Assembly (NCBI RefSeq): GCF_042643245.1
Contig: NZ_JBHRSK010000015.1
Location: 62,001 to 126,000 of the forward strand
Reading direction: 5' to 3'
From: Acidimangrovimonas pyrenivorans
GTDB lineage: Bacteria; Pseudomonadota; Alphaproteobacteria; Rhodobacterales; Rhodobacteraceae
DNA: 64,000 nt
The notes beneath the pieces are model-generated. The model was not told where the DNA came from. It was given only the letters and a program-made list of their open reading frames with translations, and did no database searches. The translations under genes and the position numbers were made by a program. Shown piece after piece: positions 8,193-14,999 of this stretch. Numbering within the stretch: position 1 is the first letter of the stretch; the number at the start of each line of letters is the position of its first letter.

Positions 8193-8996
8193 TTACGCGG
8201 AGCCCCAGATATAGACGGCGCCGAACAGGAACAGCCAGACGACGTCGACGAAGTGCCAGTACCAGGCGGCGGCCTCGAAGCCGACATGTTCGTCAGGCGT
8301 GAAGTCGCCCCGCATCGCCCGCAGCAGGCAGACGAACAGGAAGATCGTCCCGATGATGACATGGGCGCCGTGGAAGCCGGTCGCCATGAAGAAGTTGGCG
8401 CCGTAGATGTTGCCGGCGAAGCCGAAGGCGGCGTGGCTGTATTCGTAGCCCTGGAAGAAGGTGAACATCAGCCCCAGCACGATCGCCAGCATCAGGCCGT
8501 TCTTCAGGTCCTTGCGGTTGTTCTCATGCACCAGCGCGTGGTGGGCCCAGGTGGCCGCGGCGCCCGAGCACAGCAGGATCAGCGTATTGATCAGCGGCAG
8601 GTGCCAGGGGTCGAACGGGGTGATGCCCTGCGGCGGCCAGGTGTTGTACATCGCCGGCTCCGTCGGCCCGCCGGGATACATGGCGTGCTTGAAGAAGCTC
8701 CAGAACCAGGCGGCGAAGAACATCACCTCGGACATGATGAACATGATGAAGCCGTAGCGCAGCCCGATCCGCACCACCGGGGTGTGATCGCCGTGGTTGC
8801 CCTCGTAGATCACGTCAGACCACCAGCCATACATGACGTAGAGCACCAGAGCCGCGCCCACGGCAAACATGATCCAGCCCTTGTCGTGCATGAAGAGCAC
8901 GGCTCCGAAGAGCATGATGAAGGCCCCAACCGCGCCCAGGAACGGATAGATGGACGGCGGAAGGATGTGGTAGTCGTGGTTCTTTGCATGCGCCAT
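8193..8996 (-). CDS. ctaE: cytochrome c oxidase subunit III
   Basis: 267 residues, the expected size for a seven-helix aa3 oxidase subunit III, which stabilises subunit I and contributes to the oxygen channel. Family landmarks are the N-terminal MAHAKNHDYHILPPSIYPF, SEVMFFAAWFWSFF, ATGFHGAHVIIGTIFL and the C-terminal EAAAWYWHFVDVVWLFLF. It is the last gene of the cta cluster and is followed by an intrinsic terminator. Subunit I (ctaD) is not in this window. Confidence 0.98.
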   Translation of the reverse strand: MAHAKNHDYHILPPSIYPFLGAVGAFIMLFGAVLFMHDKGWIMFAVGAALVLYVMYGWWSDVIYEGNHGDHTPVVRIGLRYGFIMFIMSEVMFFAAWFWSFFKHAMYPGGPTEPAMYNTWPPQGITPFDPWHLPLINTLILLCSGAAATWAHHALVHENNRKDLKNGLMLAIVLGLMFTFFQGYEYSHAAFGFAGNIYGANFFMATGFHGAHVIIGTIFLFVCLLRAMRGDFTPDEHVGFEAAAWYWHFVDVVWLFLFGAVYIWGSA

Positions 8997-9015
8997 GGCG
9001 ATCCCTCGTCGGCTC

Positions 9016-9603
9016 TCAGTTTACTCGGTCATTGTCATTGGCAGGGAGGGGAGCGGCGCTCGCCTCCTCCGCGGGTAGTTCGGTTTCGTGGAAGGTGTAG
9101 GACAGCGTGATGTGGTCGGTGTATTTCGCCTCGCGGTCCTCGGCGATGGCCGGGTCGATGTAGAAGGTCACCGGCATCTGCACCCGCTCGCCCGGCTGCA
9201 GCACCTGCTGGGTGAAGCAGAAGCAGGCGATCTTGATGAAATAGGCCCCGGCATTGTAGGGCGCGACATTGTAGCTGGCCGTGCCGGCGATCGGGTGGTC
9301 GGTCGGGTTGTAGGCCTCGTAGAAGGCCAGCCCGGTCTCGCCGATGCGCAGGTCCATCTTGGTCTGCACCGGCTTGAACTGCCACGGCATGCCGCGCTCC
9401 AGCGAGCCGTCGAAGCGCACCGTGATCGTGCGGTCGAGGATCTTGTCCGAAGGCTTGGCGGCGGTCTGGGTGGTGCCGCCGAAGCCGGTGGTGCGGCAGA
9501 ACCAGTTGTACATCGGCACCGCGGCGAAGGAGAGCGATCCCATGACGAGCACCACGCCGACCAGCAGCGCGACCGTCTTGCGGGGGCCCTCGAGACGCTT
9601 CAT
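9016..9603 (-). CDS. ctaG: cytochrome c oxidase assembly protein CtaG/Cox11 (copper chaperone)
   Basis: 195 residues. One N-terminal membrane helix (about 10-30) anchors a periplasmic domain that delivers copper to the CuB site of subunit I. The copper-binding CFCF motif lies in IKIACFCFTQQVLQPGE, and the preceding VPMYNWFCRTTGFGGTTQ is the family signature. The start ATG at 9603 overlaps the stop of the upstream 59-codon gene (ATGA), supporting translational coupling. Confidence 0.97.
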   Translation of the reverse strand: MKRLEGPRKTVALLVGVVLVMGSLSFAAVPMYNWFCRTTGFGGTTQTAAKPSDKILDRTITVRFDGSLERGMPWQFKPVQTKMDLRIGETGLAFYEAYNPTDHPIAGTASYNVAPYNAGAYFIKIACFCFTQQVLQPGERVQMPVTFYIDPAIAEDREAKYTDHITLSYTFHETELPAEEASAAPLPANDNDRVN

Positions 9604-9779
9604 TTCTTCGCCCCCGCGGTCAGGGACAGATGCGCGGCTTTCTTGGCCTCGTCCTGGTGCTGGACCTTGACGATGGTCATGCCGAAGACCAGCACGACGA
9701 AGGCGATCAGCGTCAGGCCGAGGCCGAGATTGCGGCTCAGCCGGCGCTTGTGCAGCTCGTGTTCCTGGGCGATCGGCAT
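9600..9779 (-). CDS. small single-helix membrane protein in the cta operon (CoxF-like position)
   Basis: 59 residues: a charged N-terminus (MPIAQEHELHKRRLSRNLG), one membrane helix (about 20-37) and a basic tail. It is locked between ctaB (TGATG overlap at its start) and ctaG (ATGA overlap at its end), so it is almost certainly translated. Small proteins at this place in Rhodobacteraceae oxidase clusters are often annotated as CoxF or hypothetical; their role is not established. An accessory role in oxidase assembly is an inference from position. Confidence 0.85.
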   Translation of the reverse strand: MPIAQEHELHKRRLSRNLGLGLTLIAFVVLVFGMTIVKVQHQDEAKKAAHLSLTAGAKK

Positions 9780-10711
9780 CACCAGCCCCCCAGCCCGTAG
9801 CCATGCAGCACCGCTTCCACCAGGAAGGCGCTGAAATGGAGGAACAGGTAGACCAGCGAGAAGCCGAAGACCTTCTTCTCGACGGCATATTTGTCGGCCT
9901 CGGCCGTCGCCTCGTCGCGCCGCCAGATGCGCCAGGCGCCGGTCAGGAAGATCGCGTTCAGCACCAGCGAGGCCGCCAGGTAGACCGGCCCGCCGATCGA
10001 GGTGAAGCCGGCGGCCAGCGCCACCGGCGCCAGCAGCAGGGTGTAGACCAGGATATGGGTCCGGGTCGACTTGCGGCCGTGAGTGACGGTCAGCATCGGC
10101 ACCTTGGCATCGGCGTAGTCGGACTTCATGAACAGCGCCAGCGACCAGAAATGCGGCGGCGTCCACATGAAGATCAGCGCGAACATCAGCACGCTCTCGA
10201 TGCTGACGCCACCGGTGGCCACGGCCCAGCCGATCATCGGCGGGAAGGCGCCCGCGGCACCGCCGATGACGATGTTCTGCGGCGTCGTCCGCTTGAGCCA
10301 CATCGAGTAGATGACGACATAGAAGAAGATGGTGAAGGCCAGCAGCGCGGCGGCGAGCCAGTTCGAGGCCAGGCCCAGCATGGTGACCGAGATCACGCTC
10401 AGCCCGAGACCGAGGCCCAGCGCCTCGCCCGGCTCGATCCGGCCCGAGGGGATCGGCCGGCCGCGGGTGCGGCGCATCACCCGGTCGATATCCGAGTCCC
10501 ACCACATGTTGAGAGCGCCCGAGGCGCCGCCGCCCAGGGCGATGAACAGAACGGCCGTGAAGGCGATGAAGGGATGGACGGAAACCGGCGCGGCCAGCAA
10601 CCCGACCAGCGCGGTGAAGACCACCAGGGACATCACCCGCGGCTTGAGCAGGGCGACATAGTCGCCAAAGCCCGCGTCGCCGCTTTGTTCATACGCACGG
10701 ATGTCGGTCAT
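9779..10711 (-). CDS. ctaB: protoheme IX farnesyltransferase (heme O synthase)
   Basis: 310 residues with multiple membrane helices of the UbiA prenyltransferase fold. It attaches farnesyl to heme b to make heme O, the precursor of heme a for the aa3 oxidase. The Asp-rich prenyl-diphosphate motif NMWWDSDIDRVMRRTRGRP and the second conserved loop KSDYADAKVPML are present. It lies 67 bases downstream of ctaC and overlaps the next small gene by one base. Confidence 0.97.
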   Translation of the reverse strand: MTDIRAYEQSGDAGFGDYVALLKPRVMSLVVFTALVGLLAAPVSVHPFIAFTAVLFIALGGGASGALNMWWDSDIDRVMRRTRGRPIPSGRIEPGEALGLGLGLSVISVTMLGLASNWLAAALLAFTIFFYVVIYSMWLKRTTPQNIVIGGAAGAFPPMIGWAVATGGVSIESVLMFALIFMWTPPHFWSLALFMKSDYADAKVPMLTVTHGRKSTRTHILVYTLLLAPVALAAGFTSIGGPVYLAASLVLNAIFLTGAWRIWRRDEATAEADKYAVEKKVFGFSLVYLFLHFSAFLVEAVLHGYGLGGW

Positions 10712-10778
10712 TGCGTCCTCATATCAGGGCAGGAACGGATGGCTTCCCCTCCCGGAAGCCCTCCGCGCCCTACGCCCC

Positions 10779-11690
10779 TCAGTCGTTCGAGGCAAGCCGC
10801 AGCGGCATGGCCCCGGCCGGCGCCGACGGCGCGGCGCTGGCGAAATCGGTGGTCGGCTTCTTCGCCGGCTTGTTGCTGGCGAATTCCTTCTTGGCGTTGG
10901 CCAGCCACTTGTCGTAATCGGCCTGGCTCACCACCTTGACCTCGATCGGCATGTAGGCGTGGTCCTTGCCGCACAGCTCCGAGCACTGGCCGAAATAGAC
11001 GCCTTCCTTCTCGGCCTTGAACCAGGCCTCGGCCAGGCGGCCGGGCACCGCGTCCTGCTTGACGCCGAAGGCGGGCACCGCCCAGGAGTGGATCACGTCG
11101 GCGCCGGTGATCTGCACGACCACGGTCTTGCCGACCGGCACCACGACCGGCTCGTCGACGGCCAGCAGATACTCGCTCTTGTCATAGCCCTTGTTGGCCA
11201 GTTCGTCCTTGCCCAGCATGAAGCTGTCGAAGCTGAAGCCCTCGTCCGGGTACTGGTAGGTCCAGAACCACTGGTTGCCGGTCACCTTGATGGTCAGGTC
11301 GGCCTTCGGAATCTCCAGTTCCTTGAACAGCACCGGCAGCGAGAACGAGCCGATGACGACGAGGATCAGGATCGGCACCAGGGTCCAGGTGATCTCGAGC
11401 GGGGTGTTGTGGGTGAACTTCGCCGGCGTCGGGTTGGCGCGGGAATTGAAGCGGAAGATGACATAAAGCAGCAGCAGCGTGACGAAGATGACGATGCCGG
11501 TCATGATGTAGGTCATCATGCCGTCGAGCCGCTGCAGCTCCTGCGCCACCGGAGTGCCCGCCGGCTGGAAGCCCATCTTGCCGTCCACCGGCTGGCCGAT
11601 GATCTTGACGTTCTGCGCCAGTGCGCCGCCGGCAATCATCAGCGATGCGGATGTGGCGCCCAGGCCCGAGAAAATGGTCGAGAGTCGCAT
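10779..11690 (-). CDS. ctaC: cytochrome c oxidase subunit II
   Basis: 303 residues from the ATG at 11690, which begins a signal peptide (about 1-25, ending GGALAQN); upstream in-frame ATG codons would add an Arg-rich non-secretory leader. Two membrane helices follow, then the periplasmic cupredoxin domain. The CuA ligands are visible: His201, then GQCSELCGKDHAYMP with Cys236, Cys240, His244 and Met247. A C-terminal Ala/Pro/Lys-rich tail of about 35 residues extends beyond the core. It heads the oxidase operon and shares its upstream region with divergent tldD. Confidence 0.98.
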   Translation of the reverse strand: MRLSTIFSGLGATSASLMIAGGALAQNVKIIGQPVDGKMGFQPAGTPVAQELQRLDGMMTYIMTGIVIFVTLLLLYVIFRFNSRANPTPAKFTHNTPLEITWTLVPILILVVIGSFSLPVLFKELEIPKADLTIKVTGNQWFWTYQYPDEGFSFDSFMLGKDELANKGYDKSEYLLAVDEPVVVPVGKTVVVQITGADVIHSWAVPAFGVKQDAVPGRLAEAWFKAEKEGVYFGQCSELCGKDHAYMPIEVKVVSQADYDKWLANAKKEFASNKPAKKPTTDFASAAPSAPAGAMPLRLASND

Positions 11691-11793
11691 GTTATGTTCC
11701 CGTAGCTGTCCGCGGCGTTCACGCCTGCTTGTCCGGGCTCCCCCCTGCCGTCCTCCCGACCGGCGGTGCCCCGTTGTTTCTCTTTTTCGTGAA

Positions 11794-11821
11794 ACCATAT
11801 TACGACTGAATCGACAAGCAA
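11794..11821 (-). promoter_or_regulatory. candidate promoter of the ctaC operon
   Basis: On the minus strand, TTGCTT (11821-11816) and TATGGT (11799-11794) are separated by 16 bases, a fair sigma-70-like pair about 100 bases upstream of ctaC. With this promoter the FNR box would be centred near -65. Confidence 0.45.
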
Positions 11822-11827
11822 AACGTC

Positions 11828-11845
11828 GCGGCGTAGTGACGCCGC
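11828..11845. promoter_or_regulatory. dyad next to the FNR box (possible RegA/PrrA-type site)
   Basis: GCGGCGT-AGTG-ACGCCGC is a perfect 7-base inverted repeat directly abutting the FNR box. It contains GCGGC-N5-GACGC, one base from the GCGGC-N5-GTCGC pattern described for RegA/PrrA response regulators in Rhodobacter. Assignment to that regulator is an inference. Confidence 0.4.
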
Positions 11846-11859
11846 TTGATCCAGATCAA
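11846..11859. promoter_or_regulatory. FNR/FnrL box
   Basis: TTGATCCAGATCAA is a perfect match to the TTGAT-N4-ATCAA consensus of FNR-family oxygen regulators. It lies 22 bases before the tldD start codon and about 155 bases before ctaC. It could influence both genes; the position near the tldD start suggests repression there, and a spot near -65 for ctaC would suit either activation or repression. Confidence 0.8.
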
Positions 11860-11880
11860 AGACATATCGAGGCACCGCCA

Positions 11881-13302
11881 ATGACCCAGGACAGCTTTCG
11901 CCCCTTCGAGACGCACCTCGATCAGGAGCGCGCCCTCGCCATCCTGCGCGGCGCCACCGACGGGGCCGATGATGGCGAGCTTTTCCTCGAGCGGCGGCGC
12001 TCGGAGGCGCTGGTTCTCGACGACGGCAGGATTCGCAACGCGAGCTACGACGCCTCGGAAGGCTTCGGTCTGCGGGCGGTGCGCGGAGAGGTCGCAGGCT
12101 ACGCCCATTCGACGCATCTGACCGAGGCAGCATTGGTTCGGGCGGCCGAAACCGCGCGTCTGGCGGTCGGCGACGGCGGCGGAGTTCTGGCCGATCCGCC
12201 GGCCCGCACCAACCGCCATCTCTATGCCGAGACCGACCCGATGGGCGATGCCGGCTTCGGCGTGAAGATCGAGACCCTGCGCGAGATCGACGCCTTCGCC
12301 CGGGCGCTCGACCCGCGCGTCGTCCAGGTCTCGGCGACGCTCGCCGCCTCGCTGCAGGAGGTCTACATCCTGCGCCCCGAGGGCGGGCTGATGACCGACA
12401 TCCGGCCAATGGCGCGACTAAATGTCTCAGTCATCGTCGAACAGGGCGGACGGCGGGAATCCGGCGGTGCCGGCGGCGGCGGCCGCGTCGGCCTGACGGG
12501 ACTCATCGAGCGCGGCCATTGGGAGGAAACCGCGCGCGAGGCACTGCGCATCGCGCTGGTCAACCTCGAGTCCGTCCCGGCCCCGGCCGGGGTGATGGAT
12601 GTCGCGCTCGGCAACGGCTGGCCCGGGGTGCTGCTGCACGAGGCGGTCGGCCACGGGCTCGAGGGCGACTTCAACCGCAAGCAGAGCTCGGCCTTCGCCG
12701 GTCTGATGGGCCAGCAGGTCGCCGCCAAGGGGGTGACCATCCTCGACGACGGCACCATCCCCGACCGCCGCGGCTCGCTCACCTTCGACGACGAGGGCAC
12801 GCCCTCGGGCAAGAACGTGCTGATCGAGGACGGCGTGCTGGTCGGCTACATGCAGGACCGCCAGAACGCCCGGCTGATGGGCGTCGAGCCGACCGGCAAC
12901 GGAAGGCGCGAAAGCTACGCCCATATCCCGATGCCGCGGATGACCAATACCTACATGCTCGGCGGCGACGCGGCGCCGGAAGAGATCGTCGCCGAGGTCA
13001 GGGACGGCATCTATGCCGTCGGCTTCGGCGGCGGCCAGGTCGACATCACCAACGGCAAGTTCGTCTTCTCCTGCACCGAGGCCTACCGGGTCCAGAACGG
13101 CAAGATCGGCGCCCCGGTCAAGGGCGCGACCCTGATCGGCGACGGGCCGACGGCGATGAAACGCGTCCGCGCCATCGGCAACGACATGAAGCTCGACCCC
13201 GGCATCGGCAATTGCGGCAAGGCCGGGCAGTGGGTGCCGGTCGGCGTCGGCCAGCCGACGCTGCTGGTCGGCGGGCTGACCGTGGGCGGCTCGGCCGCCT
13301 GA
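11881..13302 (+). CDS. tldD: metalloprotease TldD
   Basis: 473 residues. TldD forms a heterodimeric zinc protease with TldE (PmbA), which degrades unfolded peptides and matures some ribosomal peptides. The zinc motif HEAVGH is at residues 253-258 within LLHEAVGHGLEGDF, and the C-terminal GIGNCGKAGQWVPVGVGQPT is the family hallmark. I chose the ATG at 11881 because it follows the promoter region directly; the frame stays open upstream but without family similarity. The partner tldE is not in this window. Confidence 0.96.
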   Translation: MTQDSFRPFETHLDQERALAILRGATDGADDGELFLERRRSEALVLDDGRIRNASYDASEGFGLRAVRGEVAGYAHSTHLTEAALVRAAETARLAVGDGGGVLADPPARTNRHLYAETDPMGDAGFGVKIETLREIDAFARALDPRVVQVSATLAASLQEVYILRPEGGLMTDIRPMARLNVSVIVEQGGRRESGGAGGGGRVGLTGLIERGHWEETAREALRIALVNLESVPAPAGVMDVALGNGWPGVLLHEAVGHGLEGDFNRKQSSAFAGLMGQQVAAKGVTILDDGTIPDRRGSLTFDDEGTPSGKNVLIEDGVLVGYMQDRQNARLMGVEPTGNGRRESYAHIPMPRMTNTYMLGGDAAPEEIVAEVRDGIYAVGFGGGQVDITNGKFVFSCTEAYRVQNGKIGAPVKGATLIGDGPTAMKRVRAIGNDMKLDPGIGNCGKAGQWVPVGVGQPTLLVGGLTVGGSAA

Positions 13303-13320
13303 GCCTGCCCTGCCCCGCCG

Positions 13321-14205
13321 CTAGCGCAGCGCCTCGGCAAGGAAGTCGAAGACGACCCGCAGCCGGCGGCTGCGGTGGATGTCGCGATGGGCGACCAGCC
13401 AGACCGGGAAGGTCACCGGCACGAATTCCGGCAGGGCGCGGCGCACCGCCGGGTCGGCATCGCCCAGCCGGTCGTCGAGGATGCCCAGCCCCAGCCCCTG
13501 CTTCACCAGCGCCCACATCGCCGGGTAGCTGGCGCAGCGGAACGGGAAATGCGCCTCGGTCAGCCCCAGGCCGAACTGGTTGAGCCGCGCCATCAGCATC
13601 CCCGCGCCCTCGATGCCGATGAAACTGGCCCGGCCCAGATCGGCCGGCTCGCGCAGCGGACCGAGGCTGTCGAGGTAGTCCGGCGTGCCGTAGAGCCGCG
13701 CCCCGGCCTCGCGCAGCTTGCGGGCGATCAGGTCGGGTTCCTCGGGTCGGAAGTTGCGGATCGCGATGTCGGCCTCGCGGCGCAGCAGGTCCGCCGGGTC
13801 GTTGGCGGCGATGACCTCGATCCGGATCCGCGGCTCGGCCGCGTGCAGCCGCTGCAGGATCGGCGGCAGCAACATCGCCGCATAGGCATCCGAGGTGCTG
13901 ATCGAGACCTCGCCGGCGATCGCCTCGCTCTGCCCGGCGGCGGCCAGCGACAGCCGCCCGGCCGCATCGCCCATCGCCCGCGCATGCGCGACCAGTTCAT
14001 GCCCCGCCGGGGTCAGCCGCAGCCCGCGCCCGACCCGCTCGAACAGTGCCACGCCCAGCTCCTGCTCCAGCGCGTCGACCTGCCGCCCCAGCGTCGGCTG
14101 CGCCAGACCCAGCGCCCGGGCGGCCGCCGAGAGCGAGCCCTCCTCGGCGGTGACGAGGAAGGCCCGGACCCGGTTCCAATCGAAGGTGACAGAGCGCCAA
14201 TCCAT
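13321..14205 (-). CDS. LysR family transcriptional regulator
   Basis: 294 residues from the ATG at 14205 (MDWRSVTFDWNRVRAFL); an alternative ATG at 14217 would add only four residues. The N-terminal winged HTH is clear (GSLSAAARALGLAQPTLGRQVDALEQELGVALF), followed by the periplasmic-binding-like effector domain. It is divergent from an NAD(P)-binding protein gene 95 bases away, so it probably controls that gene. The start region carries ATGCAT-AA-ATGCAT, a small dyad that could be part of an operator. Confidence 0.93.
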   Translation of the reverse strand: MDWRSVTFDWNRVRAFLVTAEEGSLSAAARALGLAQPTLGRQVDALEQELGVALFERVGRGLRLTPAGHELVAHARAMGDAAGRLSLAAAGQSEAIAGEVSISTSDAYAAMLLPPILQRLHAAEPRIRIEVIAANDPADLLRREADIAIRNFRPEEPDLIARKLREAGARLYGTPDYLDSLGPLREPADLGRASFIGIEGAGMLMARLNQFGLGLTEAHFPFRCASYPAMWALVKQGLGLGILDDRLGDADPAVRRALPEFVPVTFPVWLVAHRDIHRSRRLRVVFDFLAEALR

Positions 14206-14300
14206 GCATTTATGCATAATATCCAGACAAAATATGTCAATTTCCTTTGGAATGGCGGCGCGCTATCCCCTGCCCGTCTTCGAAACTGAAAGGACGCCCC

Positions 14301-14999
14301 ATGAAACGGGTCTGCATCATCGGCATCTCCGGCAAGCTCGGCCAACACATGACCGAACACGCCCTGGCCCGCGGCTACGAGGTCGTCGGCGTCTGCCGGC
14401 CCGAGAGCGTGGCCAAGCTCGACCGCTTCGCCGGCCGCATCACCCTGTTCCCCGGCCGCACCGACGATCGCGCGGTGATCGCGCAGGCGGTGAAGGGCTG
14501 CGACGGCGTGCTGACCGTGCTGGTGCCCTGGGGCATGCAGCACTACGCCTCGGGCACGGCGCAGGCGGTGCTCGACCTCGCCGAGCCGGGCGCCCGGCTG
14601 GTCTTCTCCTGCGGCTGGCACATCTCGCGCGATGGCAAGGACCGCTACCCGCTCAAGCTGCGCGCCTTCGTCGCCGTCTTCGGCGCCGTCGCCCGCTGGC
14701 TGCGGCTGGTCGACCTCAATGACCAGGTCGAGGCGACGCGGCGCATCTTCGCCTCGGACCGGGACTGGACCGTGGTGCGCGGCTCGGATCTCGAGGAAGG
14801 GCCGAGCGAGGGCCTGCCGGTCTGGGCGCGCCATGTCGGCGACCCGGTGCTGGCCTCGAACCTGACCCGGCGCACCGATTTCGCGCTGTTCATGGTCCAT
14901 GCCCTGACCGACGACAGCCTGATCCGCGAGGCGCCGGCGATCTGCGGCTGCAACGCACCTTCGGCCTTGGCCCATGCCGAGGCCAGCACGACGCTATAG
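14301..14999 (+). CDS. NAD(P)-binding protein of the atypical SDR/NmrA-like type
   Basis: 232 residues from the ATG at 14301, preceded by AAAGGA. A Rossmann nucleotide-binding motif opens the protein (CIIGISGKLGQHM, GxxGxxG), followed by a typical atypical-SDR layout (ARGYEVVGVCRPES, RTDDRAVIAQAVKGCDGVL). No YxxxK catalytic pair is obvious, so it may be a reductase with an altered active site or a redox-sensing protein. It is divergent from a LysR gene and is its likely target. Its last six bases overlap the convergent flavoenzyme gene. Confidence 0.8.
   Translation: MKRVCIIGISGKLGQHMTEHALARGYEVVGVCRPESVAKLDRFAGRITLFPGRTDDRAVIAQAVKGCDGVLTVLVPWGMQHYASGTAQAVLDLAEPGARLVFSCGWHISRDGKDRYPLKLRAFVAVFGAVARWLRLVDLNDQVEATRRIFASDRDWTVVRGSDLEEGPSEGLPVWARHVGDPVLASNLTRRTDFALFMVHALTDDSLIREAPAICGCNAPSALAHAEASTTL

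Noticed and set aside
14204..14217. ATGCAT repeat pair as a LysR operator
   Set aside because: It overlaps the LysR start codons themselves and lacks the T-N11-A pattern with flanking symmetry; kept only as a remark.
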